Position numbers and translations under genes: made by a program. Below are positions 21,072-34,509 of a stretch of 64,000 bases of DNA, one piece after another (the stretch's first letter is position 1; every line of letters starts with the position of its first letter). Location: the NCBI GenBank assembly GCA_029959085.1, contig JARWIR010000027.1:1612001-1676000 (forward strand), written 5' to 3'. Under the pieces are notes generated by a model that saw only the letters and a list, made by a program, of their open reading frames with translations, was not told the origin of the DNA and ran no database searches. The DNA comes from Nemophila menziesii. Lineage: Eukaryota > Streptophyta > Magnoliopsida > Boraginales > Hydrophyllaceae.

Positions 21072-22973
21072 ATACCCTGGATACCGATGCATGAAGGTCC
21101 ATGTCACTTCTTTGTGCTCCTCCATCTGAGAAGCCTAGAAATTAAATTATTTGATTTATAGCATCTGAAATCTTTATTGTAATATCTCTTTTTTATGGAA
21201 GTTCTCAATAAATGCATATAAAACATACCATTTCTCTATATTTATTTTGGAATAAAATTACTGAAATCATAACATATCAAGATCTTGGACGATTAAAATT
21301 TAAATCCATGTTGCAATATATAATTTGATAAAAGATTTTGACATGCACATGTGTTACTGCATGATACCCCTAGTTGTAATTCAAGCACAACTGCATACAA
21401 CGTTCTCCTTTGTAATTCTAGCACCATGTGTCATATATTTATCTCTTTCAGACGATGTCAAACCATACCTATAAAACTCGTGACTCGTGTTTTCTCATAA
21501 CTCCAATTATTGATCTCGACATTGTGAACCATACAAATCATGGGGTAAGTAGACGTTGAGTCTTCAGATCATTAATCATAATAAAATTTGTTGCATGGAA
21601 AAAATATAGAAATATGATTAGTTCTTGAAATATAAGGCAAGATCTAAGTGCACTAATTAATCTGAACTTCATAGGTACATATGTAATTTTCTGTAAATAT
21701 TGGGCATAAATTCTTATTAGTTTTGAAAGATACGAACATCCAACCGTACAAGCATGCTTGTATATTTTGTTTGGTATAAACAATCAATAAGGTAACCAGT
21801 TGGGGTTAGTTCAACTGGGCCAGAGCCTTAGTTCTTTTTTTAAGCGATACAGGTACAAACTGAGTCAATAACTCTTAGTCCAAAGTGGCTCTTCGATGTA
21901 TTAAATAGAAACAATTAATAAGGTTCAAATTACAAATACAATAAAATGTAACCACAGAATTATATATGCAACTTAAATGGCCTGTAAACTTACTATAATT
22001 TGTCATTTCGACCAACTTGAATTTAAATAACTAAATAAATTTACACCTGCATAAACGAAACACAACCATATTCATTAATAATAATTTAAACTTACAACAA
22101 TTTTTAACTATACTAAGCTAGTACACACCAAATATGAAACCTAAACCAAGAAATAGAGAAACGGAAAAATTAATTCGAACCAAGTATAAGACAAAACTTA
22201 CCTATTAAACGTGTTATACGATGATTATTCTTAGTGAAATTTGTGGAATACTAGCGCCATTTATGTGCAAAACTCGAGAGATTTTCAACCGGTTCTTCTT
22301 GTTTTGGATCTTTGTGACTATGGTGGTTAATTTTTTATGGCCGTGTATTTTTGGGTTATTACGATTAATAAAAAAAACCAAAGAATTCCGACAGCAATAC
22401 CCCAAAAAATATATGTGTGTGGCTCGCACAAGTGATTTCTCGTTGAGTACTAATATTGACCTGTTAATATTTCGTTAAGTGACTAACGGCGGGCAAAAGT
22501 TATAAAGATGATGGCTTTTTTAGGGAATTTTGAAACATAGATAATTTGTTGAGAAAAACGCACAAAGATAGGTAACATTTCTCACGGTTATAGTTATACA
22601 AAATGTGCACGTTTCACTACAATAAGCTTGAAACTCAACAAAGATGCGACGGAAGGACCACACGTCAGTTGATGTTATGTTGCAATATGAGGAGCTCGAT
22701 ATTAGCCGGTATAGTGAAGGCGATTCTCAACGTGAAGGCTAAGAGGAGATTCTCAATGTATAGTTATTAAAGAATAAAATTTTGAATTGGAATCAAATGA
22801 GCACTTGTTATATTGAAAAATATAAACTATCCAAAAACACCAAAAATGAATGAATAACCTGAAACGTGCAAGAAAAGTGCAACTCATTGAAAAATATAAA
22901 ATTCACTAAATTAAATATGAATGAACAACAGGGACTTGTAGTGCAATTATTTGTAAAATAAATCATATATATA
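21072..22973. other. Flank downstream of GH3 remnant, no gene supported
   Basis: GH3 3' UTR then AT-rich DNA. A hydrophobic 85-codon plus-strand ORF (22,221-22,478) and a 34-codon ORF with RRKDHTSVDVMLQYEELDIS near 22,645 occur in both copies, but I recognise neither. The segment matches copy 2 up to 47,098, where the homology ends in a short TA-rich run. Confidence 0.5.
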
Positions 22974-25194
22974 GTGGAGTTATTTGTAAAATAAATCATA
23001 TATAAAATTCACTAAATATGAATAACCTATGTGTAACCTCCTATGTGGAGGTTTTAAACACCAATAAAAACGTTCCTCTCTCTTAAATAATTATTTCCTC
23101 TTTCCTTTGTTTAATGCCACATTAGATGACACATAGAAGTTGATAAATGGGTGAAGCAAAAAAGGGTGATGTATAGCAATGCTCGATAATTATACATCTT
23201 CCTATTGGTGCAAAAAATTCAGCTTGTGAGGGCCCGAAACAAAAATTTATTTATGCCAAAACAACCCCTGAACAACAGCTACTTAAAGGCGAGTATTGCC
23301 CTGGAAATGCAACTTTGGAGCCAAGTTTCAATGGAATCACCTCCGATTCGAGTATAACAAATCTGGGACAAATTAATTGGTTCCAAAGTAGACAAGGAGC
23401 CTTTTACTCTTGCCAAGAGTAGGAGGAAAAAATCTAGAAGCAAAAGTGAACTGATTGATTGATTATTATCGAGCGAGGCTGGGTCATATGAGAAGACGAT
23501 TTTGGAAAAGAAAAGCTTTATATGTGAATAAAAAAATGATAGTTCATACCATTTATTGAAAATAAAACTACCAAAAGAGTTTCAAGAAAAATAAAAAACA
23601 ATAAAAAGGTAGAGTATTAAACAAACAAAATAGTAGTTTACTGCCATGATCATTTGCGAGGCTTGGAGCAAGTAGCATGACAATGGTATCCATAAGTGTG
23701 ACAGTTGTTGCATATTCCACAATGTGACAACGAACTCTTAATGGAATCAAACAACTCAAATAATCAGAACAATCTCAGTGCTTTCTCATCGGTGTTTTAA
23801 AATATAACCATGATATTTGAATCCATATCTTAGCCTGTAATGCACAAATAAAACAAGAGAATCTAGTTATACTACCGGTTTGTGTAGTAAATTGAAACAA
23901 ATTAATGAATCTGGTTTTCAGTGAGATGGTGATGTGGGTGATGTGTAAATTTCACAACAAAGACATTTGAAATTCATGCAAATAGGATTGGCAATTACTA
24001 ATCAAAAAACCAAAACAAGAAATTAAATACATGAGTGGTTTAATTGCTTTATCATATCCAAATCGCGATTCTAACAACAAGGATTGATTGGCTGCGTTAT
24101 GAGTAAAATAGATAAAGTAATAGCAAACTAAATTATCCCATAACTAGTCCACCAACAAAGCAATCATGACTAACGTAGAGTTATAATATAAAATCAAGCT
24201 TAACATATTCTGATAACAAAAATGAACATATTCGTCTATTTAAAAAAGATGTGTTTTCTACTTCAAAATAATAAACGATTACCAAAAACAAACACACTAA
24301 TCTTACAAATGAATATCACTAATAAAGCATGCTTGCAATTCTTCTGAATATCTCAAATTGTGAGCTGTGAAACAAATGAACTGAATAAACTAATAGGAAG
24401 GACATGAAAGATATCAATTATTGATATCTTTCCGTTAATGGGCATGAATAAAGGCATAACAATTGGGTGTTGGGTTAACTAAGGATGAAGACAAACATTG
24501 ATTGAGAATGATTATTTATTGGGTTGCTTTCCTATAATTAAACATGTCGTGAGAAAAGAAAAAAGAAAAAAAAATCAATATTGGTATATATATTGTTTAT
24601 TTTGGACCTTTTGAGAAGCTTTAAAAAACATGAACTTGTTAAAGGTTGGGTTTCGGGTATTTGGTCTTTAAAGGTTAATAACTCATATATTAATTAACCT
24701 AGGATATCCATTCACTATACTTAAAACTCATAATAAACCTATATTTTTTTACTTTTGGAGTGTCCCAATTATTTTGTAATTTTTCTATTTTTTTTCTTAA
24801 TATCACTGAAATAGCATGATCGTTATATTTAATAAAGAATCAAAACATATCTAATCAATTTACCATAACAAAATTTTAAAAATAAAGACTACATCTATGT
24901 GTTTAATTAGGAATTCAATTTTTAATTATGGTGTGATTTGATACATCTTATCTTTCTTTTATCAATTGAAACACATGATGTATAGTCACAAATAAATATA
25001 TTTATAGATAGATAAAGCGTTAAATGTTGGTGGAGTGTCTGGCATAATTATCGTGGATTGCTAGTTAAATTTCAGTGTGTATTGCGTGGTATAATTGCGC
25101 TATAATTTGCTACTTCAGTTTTAGTGGGTTGTTAGTTTAATTTCAGTGAATTGCGTACGTTTTATCTATGGGGTTAATGTATAGTAGTTATGGA
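22974..25194. other. Copy 1-specific tail, mostly featureless
   Basis: Part of the duplicated unit that is absent after copy 2. Apart from a MULE transposase remnant (23,640-23,757) I see no gene. A 60-base local repeat lies at 22,925-23,015. The stretch 23,190-23,440 is less AT-rich and contains short open frames, but I could not assign them. Confidence 0.5.
23640..23757 (-). pseudogene. MULE transposase C-terminal zinc-knuckle remnant
   Basis: The minus strand reads SHCGICNNCHTYGYHCHATC then SKPRK and a stop, a CCHC knuckle closely matching the last residues of the mudrA-type protein at 61,958 (CSNCHTYGYHNRSTC). No other transposase domain is recognisable nearby. It marks an old MULE of the same type at the end of the duplicated unit. 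Confidence 0.75.
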
Positions 25195-25235
25195 TTGTCA
25201 TCTCCACCACCAGCATACTACCAAAGCTCGAGCGC

Positions 25236-25640
25236 ACCGCTATTAACGAACTACAGTACCACCCTTCATCGAAACTCGCTTTTAACAAAGCTCGTCTGAG
25301 CTTTTTGAACCGTCATAGAATCACGACGACAACCACCACCCTCTGTCAAAACTCTCATTCTACAAAGTCCTTCTGAGCTTTTCGAACCACCACAAAATCA
25401 CGACGGCCACCACCACACTACGTCGAAACTCGCATTTACGAAGCTCGCGTAGCTTTTCGAACCACCACCGGATCACGACGATGACCACCACTCTCCGTCG
25501 AAACTCATCTTATACGAAATTCACCTGTTCTTTTCGAACCACCACAGAACCACAACGACGACCACCACCACGCTCTGTCGAAACTCGTCTCTAGCGAAGC
25601 TCGCCTGAGATTTTCAAACCACCACCACTACCAACTCACT
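25236..25640. repeat. Tandem repeat, ~77 bp x 5
   Basis: Five degenerate units, each opening TCGAAACTCG, passing AGCTCGCCTGAGCTTTTCGA-like text and ACCACCAC, and ending near a CACGACG / CTCTG word. GC-richer than its surroundings. It lies directly before the junction between the tandem copies (25,745). No coding frame is maintained. Confidence 0.85.
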
Positions 25641-26823
25641 TCAATTTGAATTAATGTAATATGAATTTGTATTATTCGGTTGTAGATTTTAACGTAATAT
25701 TTGGATGGAAAGAATTTGGGATTAGAGTTAATTTTGGAGAATTTTTTTCGTTATTGTTTCTTTATAAAAATTTGTAGTTTTCATTTATTTTTTAAAAAAC
25801 TATATTAATAGGATACAAAGAGTAATGTATTTTTTTAAATATGATAGAAAAATTGGGTGGTAACACCTTTAATTACTCACCATCATGGTTCATGGTTCTA
25901 AAAGGAGTTAGGCGTTACTAGGGCGGTCGACCACCTTCGAGCACCTAGATGGCTAGGCGGCCCAATAATCGGAATTTAAGCTGTTCTTACCTAGACGGTT
26001 TTTATGTTACACTAAATATATATTACATTTACATTGAATTGACTATTATTTACATCCTAATATATACTTAAATTAGATCAATTTAACATATGAATATATA
26101 TACTTAACCTAAAAAATGACCAATTCAATAAATCTATATTTGAAATTTGAAAAATCATACCTTTATCGTTTTCTCACACGTTCAAACTCTAACTTAATTA
26201 GTTTTTTCTTTATTTCTTTTGCTTATGAGTTGGGTTGTATTAGATTGATTTAGGTATTTATTGGCTAGCATGCTAGGTAGTGTTCGATTTGGAGGACCCA
26301 TTAATCAGTTGGAGAGATTATTAATTTTTTCATAGACGAACCTTGAGCCACCTTTAATAGAAAGTCTAGGCGGATCGTATTTTAAATCTCCTATACGTCA
26401 TTCTTTTTTTTTTCTTTGATGTCTGGGTGTCCAGACCATCTTACGCGTATCACGACTATTTCTATAAAAAATATACACATCTTCTCATGCATACTTTCAC
26501 TTAATCAGAAGTAGGTTACTCATGTTCTGTTCTTAAAATAAAGACGTCTATAATTTTAGAACACTGCTCACCATATTATATAAAATAAACTATCCTTATA
26601 ACCTTTTTTTAGCAGCGAATTCTAACATGTAAATAGGTCCCATGGTCGGTCGGTGAACAAAATTATACATTTTTTTTAGACAACCAAACAAAAACAAATT
26701 ATATATTGGCGCTTGGCGTTGCAACGTTAGTAATATTAATTAGCAAATTCCAACTGCTTTTCACTTTTATATACTCTCCTAGGCTCCCGTAGCTTTTCAA
26801 TCTAGATCTCTTCCACAGATTAC

Positions 26824-27122
26824 ATGTCTGAAGCACCAAAGTCAACTGATTATCAGTGTATTGAAAAAACAAACAAGAAGGCTCTTGAGTTCATAGAAGA
26901 TGTGACAGCAAACGCTGATGAGGTTCAAAAGAGAGTTCTTACTGAAATCTTGTCAAAAAATTCTCATGTTGAGTATCTAAAACGTTTTGGCCTTAACGGT
27001 CAAGTTGATAGAGAAACTTTTAAGAAAATCATGCCCGTGATCACTTATGAAGATATTCAATCTGATATCAAACGTATCGCTAATGGTGATAAATCTCCTA
27101 TCCTTTCTAAGTTCTTGGCAAG
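26824..27122 (+). pseudogene. GH3: GH3 exon 1 (copy 2)
   Basis: Same exon as 1,079-1,392, with Glu to Lys in CIEKTNKK and a 15-bp in-frame deletion that removes CSQPI just before the SKFLA end; the deletion lies between two TTT runs. The donor AAG|GTAAAT is kept. The TATA-like box is near 26,766. Confidence 0.85.
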
Positions 27123-27186
27123 GTAAATTGATAAATAAATAATAAAACTCTTCTTATGTATATCAATTTTTTTACTCCCATGACTA

Positions 27187-27400
27187 AGAAAACTACAAAA
27201 AGGGGTAGCACATAAACCAAGCTATGATTTTATCAATCGCATAGAAGATACGAGTCTTCGCGTACAGAAAAAAGTGCTATTCCGCACGCATGAGATTCCA
27301 GAGGGTCCATCCTCCACCAACTGCTATCATCCTCGACTCCTGAATGGTGGCTTAAGGAAGCAAGGAGGCTCGCGGAACACAGTAAGATAATGCGACAGAG
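27187..27400. other. 215-bp insertion specific to copy 2
   Basis: Between GH3 intron 1 (ends CATGACTA) and the RGG fragment (starts AGTGATAGAG), copy 2 has about 215 bases that copy 1 lacks, starting AGAAAACTAC and ending ATGCGACAG. It is richer in GC than its flanks. One frame reads TPEWWLKEARRLAEHSK. No target duplication or inverted ends seen. Source unknown; organellar or other filler DNA at a repaired break is possible. Confidence 0.7.
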
Positions 27401-27740
27401 TGATAGAGAGACACGTGGTGGAAATAGAAGAGGTGTTGAAAGTTTAAAGCTTAAGAATGATAGGTTTAGTGGACGAGGTGGTAGAGGTGGTGGAAGAGGT
27501 GGTGGAAGAGGAAGAGGTGGTGGAGGAAGAGGAAGAGGTGGTGGAGGAAGGGGAAGAGGTGGTGGAAGAGGTGGAGGTGGAAGGTGGTGAAAGAAGATGA
27601 TATGACGTGTAGTATGGTTTTTTTGTTAAAGAGGTTGAGTTATAGTTTGTAACTTTTGGCACATTTACTATGAAATTTTGTCTTGTATTTTTACCTTATA
27701 TTAAAACGTATAATGGAAGTTAAATTATTTGATTTAAATT
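27401..27740 (+). pseudogene. RGG-rich C-terminus, left fragment (copy 2)
   Basis: Same as 1,458-1,649 plus the 3' UTR, with stop at 27,588-27,590. Here it is joined to the copy 2-specific insertion, so the first YSD residues are replaced. Confidence 0.6.
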
Positions 27741-28934
27741 CGTGATGAATGAATGTTAAATTATATCAAGCATTATTTCACATATATAAACAACTTGAGC
27801 ATTCTGCAAAATATTAATGGGTAAGAAAGCATTATTAAACTATACAGAAACAAATATGTTTCATTTTTAAGATCGATTTTACAAAAATAGAATTCTCAAA
27901 CTAAGGCCCTCCATTTCCAATATATTCTCAACCCATAAAAAATGATTAAATACACTAAAAATACAAATAGTGATCAAAAATATTCTTACTAAACTGTTCT
28001 AGTTAGACACATAATCACGTCCTAATAAAACAAATTAGCGAATAAGCTTCAGAACAAGGCTTAACCTTGAAAGTTGAAACTAAACATTATGAACTCTTTT
28101 TTTTTGTGCAACAAACATTATGAACTCATCTGAACCATATAAACCCGTGTTTATATCCAGTAAAGACACATCACTTCGATATTCTTTCTTCTCTTTTTAC
28201 ATTATAATTTAGCTAAGAGTATTAAATCAACTTGTCTAAATACCTTGCAGGGGAGCATATATTTGTTTGAAGAATAACCCAAAGTGTTTAGTGAGTCGTA
28301 CCAATACATTTGCTCCCCACAAGGATTTGAAGGCCATTAACATAAATTATTAAATAGATGATAATTTAAAGAAAAGACAAACAAGTCACTTTCCCATATT
28401 TGTTTATCAAAATTCAAAATGAAACCAAATAATATTCTAATATTAGTCCTATCGTTCTAGTCATATCTAAATTTACTTGGAGACTAAAATATCTAAAACC
28501 ACAAGAATCTTCCTTTCTCAACATATTTAGATGGAAAGAATAAAAAAATCAATATCTTATATGGACGAATTTATCCAAGACGAGCTTTAGCCTAGAGAGA
28601 AGTTCAACCTGTAACAAAATAGTCACAAAAAAACACAAATATAGAGGTGCTATAATAGTTTAGTCATAATAAAAAATCAAGTTTGGAAATTACATAAAGA
28701 GATAAGAAGTTACCAAGATTATTACGAAGATTTGTCATGCCACATTTTTGAACTAGACTGATGTTTACTAGTATTATCATTAGTAACCTTTGAACAAAAA
28801 AAAACATTAGTAACCGGCTCGTTCAAAGGCACTGCATGAATACATATATATTCCAAATTAAACTTTTCTTTGTTTTTTCGGCTCAAATTTTTATGGATTT
28901 GTTAACAAGTTACTCACAAGTAAAACAAATTTAT

Positions 28935-29362
28935 AATATATCTGAATATACTAAGATAGAATTCTTACATGATGAACCGTTATTTAAATTCATGGCGTTC
29001 ATTAGCTTCACTTGTTCCTCGAGTAACGCATTAAAAGTCATTATTTGCTCCTAATAACATTCTTGGGTAATATGCTTCAAAAAATTCCTTATTATCTTCT
29101 TCAAGTTTTTCCCACACTGCGGATAAAATAAAGATCATTATGCTGAAATATAACTAATAATTCAAAACAAATACATTACCAAGCTTAGTAAAACTGGGCT
29201 CGATTTTATAATTCTGTAAAAGAGCATTCACAGTGTCTTTCTTGTTCATGTATTTTTTAAGGCACTTTTCTATAGCACACTGCACTAGATGTAAATCCTT
29301 ATCCGTGATTTCTCTGAGCTCTCCAGATGGCATCTTTCTAATATCCATCCGCAAATCTCGGC
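28935..29362 (-). pseudogene. TIGR01589-domain fragment (copy 2)
   Basis: Exons 29,362-29,180 and 29,116 to about 28,935, as in copy 1. Exon 1 is open here (Gln where copy 1 has a stop), but exon 2 has lost two bases in the LLKEQ stretch near 29,053, a frameshift absent from copy 1. A 32-bp segment at about 29,400-29,431 is present here but not in copy 1. Confidence 0.75.
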
Positions 29363-29439
29363 CTTTCAATAATCAATACGGTTATATATAGCTATTTTGC
29401 ATAACATAGGGACCAACCGTGCAATTAACTTAATCTAGA

Positions 29440-30296
29440 AACTTTTATTATCTATTTGATTCACATAGATAAGCATTATTTTATGTTATCGAATAACTAT
29501 AATTAATCTTGTCATATATATCTAACTAGTTTACAAAATTATTAACAGCATAAATAACTCAAATATATAGACACACGTATTGAACTGGCGTATTTATTTA
29601 TTGAAATGAAATATTGTTACCTTGAAAATTGTAGAATAGAGAATGTTTCTTGTTCTTAGAAAAAAAAAGTGCAAATATAGTTGGAACTAATAAAATAGTT
29701 TGCGTTATTTGTTTAAATAATATTTTATTCCAGGGGTTTAGGTAGTTTAGTACAAACTCTAACTATAATAACTATAATACTGTTGGTTGATATTTATTGT
29801 TATATTTAATATTATATTTTCAAGGTTTTCTAGGGCCCTAGAGGATGTTACACGAAAGTCAAACACTACCAAAATTATATAAAAACAAATAGAAAAAATC
29901 AAGATTATGAAAAATCTAACAGATTTACACACAAACACCTAATATACAACCACATAACTAGTAAAAAAACACATAATACATAGAATGATAATTAAATTTA
30001 AAACAGCAAAAAGAACATGTCAAAAAAAGAAAAACAGGAGAAAAAATGAATAGAAAAGCATTCTAACGATTGAGTATTTTCCAAAGCTAATAGAATCAAG
30101 CCACTCTCTTTTAACACATATAAATCATTTATAAATAGGTCCATAAAACTTTTACAAATGTAGAATTACCTCAAAAAACTACATAGTAAAATACTAAAAA
30201 TACACCAAGTGAAAACATAGAAATTCAACTATCTAAATCAATTAATAACCCAAAAAATTCAGCTAAAGCATAAGACTGTAGTTTTTTTTTATCTAC
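29440..30296. other. AT-rich spacer (copy 2)
   Basis: Matches 3,466-4,329. No gene visible. Confidence 0.5.
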
Positions 30297-30734
30297 AATA
30301 CTGTTGGATTTTTTGTAATATATTTGAAAGGATAATAAAAAATAATTTGTAAGGAAATAAAAAAAGAATGATTTGTTAAAAAATAGACGTTTGGTTTATA
30401 TAAGAAGACTTTTTATTAGTGAATGGCTTCTTACAAGATAGTACTAGTTTTAGTTGCTTTGGATGATTCTTACAAATGAACCATGCCATCTATTTATACT
30501 ACTTACAATGGCGGTGGATTTTATACTAGATTATTCTATACTACATTCTAAAATGCTTCTAATATTTTTAGAAAATGCCAAAGCTTTGACTCAATAATTT
30601 ATTCTAGAATTTTCTAGAGAATCTTTACCTAGATAATTCTAGATCAAAGTGGAAAATGAATATTAATTTCAACACTCTCCTTTAATACTCATTTTCGTAA
30701 TTCCAAACATTTCTCGTAGAGTCTCAAATTTCGA

Positions 30735-33700
30735 TCATGAAAGTGCTTTCGTAAAAATATCCGCGAGTTGTTCTTCGGTTCTTATGTATTGAAACTCAAT
30801 TTGTCTTTTATTAGATGCTTCTCGAAGAAAGTGATATCTGATAGCAATGTGTTTAGTCCGACTATGATGGACAGGATTCTTTGCCATTGCTATTGCCGAC
30901 TTGTTGTCACAGTAGATTTTTGTTGGTGTTTTTTGCTGCTCTCCCATGTCTTCAAGTATTCGTGTAAGCCATATCGTCTGACTTGTCGTTAGTGCTGCTG
31001 CCACATATTCCGCTTCTGCTAAAGATTGTGCCACGCAGTCTTGTTTTTTTTATGACCATGAGAATATTCCTGAGCCGGGTGAGAAAGTATAACCCGAGGT
31101 ACTCTTCATATCATCAATCGATCCAGCCCAATCACTATCGGTGTAGCCAATCAGTCTTGAGTCAGTGCTAGGCTCATACCATATGCCATAGTCCTTTGTA
31201 CCTGACAAGTATCGTAATATTCTTTTTCCCGCTCCATAGTGGACCTGACTTGGACTATGCATAAATCTCGATAGTAGTCTCATAGCGTACATGATTTCTG
31301 GTCTCGTGGCTGTAAGATATAACAAACTTCCAATGAGACTTCTGTATATTGTTGGGTCTATCTTTGCTGAGTCGTCTTCCTTGATTAGTTTTTTGTTGGT
31401 GACCAGAGGAGTAGCAACGGTCTTGCATCCGTGCATCTTGAACTTCTTTAGTAAAGTCTCTGAATATTTTTTCTGTGAGATGAATATTCCTCTTGTATCT
31501 TGTCTTACCTTAATGCCGAGAAAGTAGTGCATTAACCCGAGATCTGTCATCTCAAAGGTTTTCATCATGTCTTCTTTGAATTCCTTGATCATTTTCTCAT
31601 TGTTTCCTGTATAGATGAGGTCATCTATATAAAGAGAGACAATGAGTCTGTTATCATTACCTTGGGTTTTAATGTAGAGAGTAGGCTCGTTTTGACTTCT
31701 TATAAATCCTCGATCAGTGAAGTAATTGTCGATTCGACTGTACCACGCTCGAGGAGCTTGCTTAAGTCCGTATAATGCTTTTTGTAGTTTTAGAACTCGA
31801 TCTTCTTGGCCTTTATCTACGAACCCTTGAGGTTGATCGACATATATTTCTTCTTTTAGATAGCCATTGAGGAGCGTTGACTTCACATCTAGTTGATATA
31901 TCTTCCATTTCTTTTGAGCAGCTAATGCTATAAGTGCTCTTATAGTGTCTAAGCGTGCAACTGGAGCAAATGTCTCGTTGTAGTCAATACCTGGTAGTTG
32001 TGAGTACCCTTTAGCAACCAGTCTCACCTTATGTTTTTGGATTGAGCCATCTGGGTTGAGCTTCGTCTTGTAGACCCACTTGACTCCGATGACTTCTTTG
32101 TTGGTTGGCCGATCTACCAACTTCCATGTTTTGTTTTTCTCGGTCATTTTGATCTCTTCCTCCATTACATTTACCCATTCTTTTTGTTTTGATGCTGCTT
32201 CAAAGCTTTCGGGCTCCAAAGTCACAAAACATGTTTGATATATGTCTCTAAGTGACCTTGTCTTGCCTGGTGTTTCTCGTCATTACTGGATGAAGATGAA
32301 GATGATCTTGGAGTTCTTGGTGATATGGGTTCCTGAGTATTCCGTGGACCTTTTTCTTCGGTATTATCCATATTGCGTACCCTTGGCACCATAATACTTT
32401 GTCGTTCCACCTTTCCTTCATCCCAATTCCATGTTGAATTTTCTTCGAACTCGATATCCCGGCTGACAATAAGTTTCTTTGTTTTGATATTATAGATTCT
32501 ATAGCCTTTTGATTCTGAGCTATAGCCGAGGAATATTCCTTTCTCTGTATTCTCTTCTAGTTTGTGTCGTTTCTCTTTTGGGATATGCACGTAGCAGATG
32601 TTTCCGAAGACTCTGAGATGTTGCGCTGACGGCTTCCTTCCACTCCATGCTTCAATTGGTGTTTTCTTTTGAACAGCTTTTGTTGGACATATATTGAGAA
32701 GATAGACTGCAGTGTATACTGCTTCTGCCCAGAACTCCTTTGGAATTCCTTTCTTAGCTAACATAGTTCTGCCATCTCCATGATTGTTCTATTCTTCCTT
32801 TCTGACACGCCATTCTGTTCTGGAGCGTAGCCGACAGTTAGTTGGTGTTACTCCTTCATTGTCACAAAATTTATTGAACTCCTTTGAGGTATACTCCTTT
32901 CTGCGATCACTTCGAATGACTTTAATTCGTCGACCACTTCGATTTTCGACAAGGTTTTTGAATTTCTTGAAGATAACAAATACTTCTGACTTTTCTCGCA
33001 TAAAGTAGACCCAAGTCATTCTAGTATAGTCATCAATGAAAAGGATGAAGTACCTGTTATTTTCAAATGTTGGAGTTCTCATTGGTCCGCATACGTTTGT
33101 ATGGATCAACTCTAGCACGTGTTTGGCTCTCCATGCTTTGCCTGAAGGGAATGACTTTCAGTATTGTTTTCCTTCTAAGCATCTCTCGCGCACGTCGTTA
33201 TTCACTTGGATGACTGGTAGATTTTTCATCATATTCTTCTGATAGAGAATCTTTAACCCATGAAAGTTGAAGTGCCCGAACCTTCGGTGCCATAGCCATG
33301 ATTGGTCTTCTTGAACTTTCATGGCCGTTTCAACATATTTCCATTGGATTGGAAAATTTCTCTGTTGCTGCATTTTTACTACAACTATTTCTTGATTTTT
33401 ATTTTTATTGTCATATATCGTGCACGAGTCATTTTTAAATAAGAGTTTATATCCTTTTTCCATCATTTGACCCACACTTAATAGATTTGTATCTATTTTG
33501 GGGACCAACAGTACATCATGGATTAGTCACGTACCTTTTTGTGTGTTGACCGTGATTGTACCTTTGCCTTCGACCTTCACTAGATCTCTATTTCCAAGCT
33601 TGACTTGAGATTTGACCGATTTGTCTATATCTCGGAAGATTTTTTCATCATCGGTCATGTGGTTGATGCAGCCGCTATCAATATACCAGGTGTCATCTTT

Positions 33701-34509
33701 CACTTCTGAAGCAGCGTGACATGTGTAGAATAGGTTGTCTTCATTTTTATTTTCTTCGGAGAAGTTAGCCTGGTGCTTTTGTTTAGACCGACAATCTTTC
33801 TCCAAGTGGCCAATTTTTTTGCAATTCTTGCATTGTGGTTTTCCACGAAACCAACAATATTTTTCAAGATGGTTAATTTCTTACAGATACGACATGGCGA
33901 ATATTTTCTCGATCTTTGATTAGATTCACCATTTTCTCTATTTTCAGAATTTTCTCCAAATTTTCTCCCCTCATTTTTAGAATTTTGAGACCTTATATTG
34001 AGTTTAGACTGAAATGCGTTTTCCATGGATTCATTTTCACGCATACTTAGTCTTTTCTCGTAAGCTTTTAGAGAGCCTACCAACTCTGTTACTGACAGAG
34101 TGGCTATATCCTTAGTTTCTTCAGTAGTAGTTACTATCGGATCGTATTTAGCTGGAAGAGTAATTAATATTTTTTCCACGACCCTTTTATCGGTTATATG
34201 ATCTCCATAGGCTCTTAACTGATTAACCATTTCTCGTAATTTGGTGTAGTAATTTTTTATGGTCTCAGATTCTTTCATTTTCATATTTTCTAATTCCCTT
34301 CTTAGAGTTTGAAGTTTAATATTGCGTACCTTTACGTTTCCTTGAAACTTCTCTTTCAACGTATCCCAAGCTTGCTTCGCTGTAGTAGCACCGCTAATCC
34401 TTGAGAATAGTGACTCGGCCATGGCCATTTGTATGCTGTAAAGCGCCAGATTATCTTTCTCCATCTCCTTAGTTAATTTTTCTTTCTCCGCTGCAGATAT
34501 AGTTGACAT
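30735..34509 (-). pseudogene. Copia gag-pol polyprotein, degraded (copy 2)
   Basis: Same domains as in copy 1. Differences: the gag frame stays open further, into the zinc knuckle SPCRICKK (copy 1 shifted earlier), then shifts by one base near 33,880; the integrase reads KVIRSDRRKEY; the A-run at the RT/RNase H frame break is one base longer (31,040). The break near 32,790, the stops at 33,527 and 33,158 and the D-to-N change in IHTNVCGP are shared, so they are older than the duplication. Confidence 0.92.

Larger units (their letters stand above)
1..25745. repeat. Tandem duplication, copy 1 (left edge outside window)
   Basis: Position 1 corresponds to 25,746 and position 1,079 to 26,824, and the two copies can be followed in the same order up to 22,973 / 47,098. 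Homology is already present at base 1, so the left edge lies outside the window. The part from 22,974 to 25,745 has no counterpart after copy 2. The copies differ by rare substitutions, homopolymer changes and a few large indels, so the duplication is recent. Whether it is real or an assembly artefact cannot be settled by reading, but many copy-specific lesions argue that it is real. Confidence 0.95.

Noticed and set aside
21790..21960. tRNA-derived SINE
   Set aside because: A box-A-like GGTTAGTTCAACTGG and a distant GGTTCAAAT occur, but they are about 110 bases apart with no tail or target duplication.
22221..22478. 85-codon hydrophobic ORF
   Set aside because: Present in both copies, but its C-terminus changes by frameshift in copy 2 and no family is recognisable.
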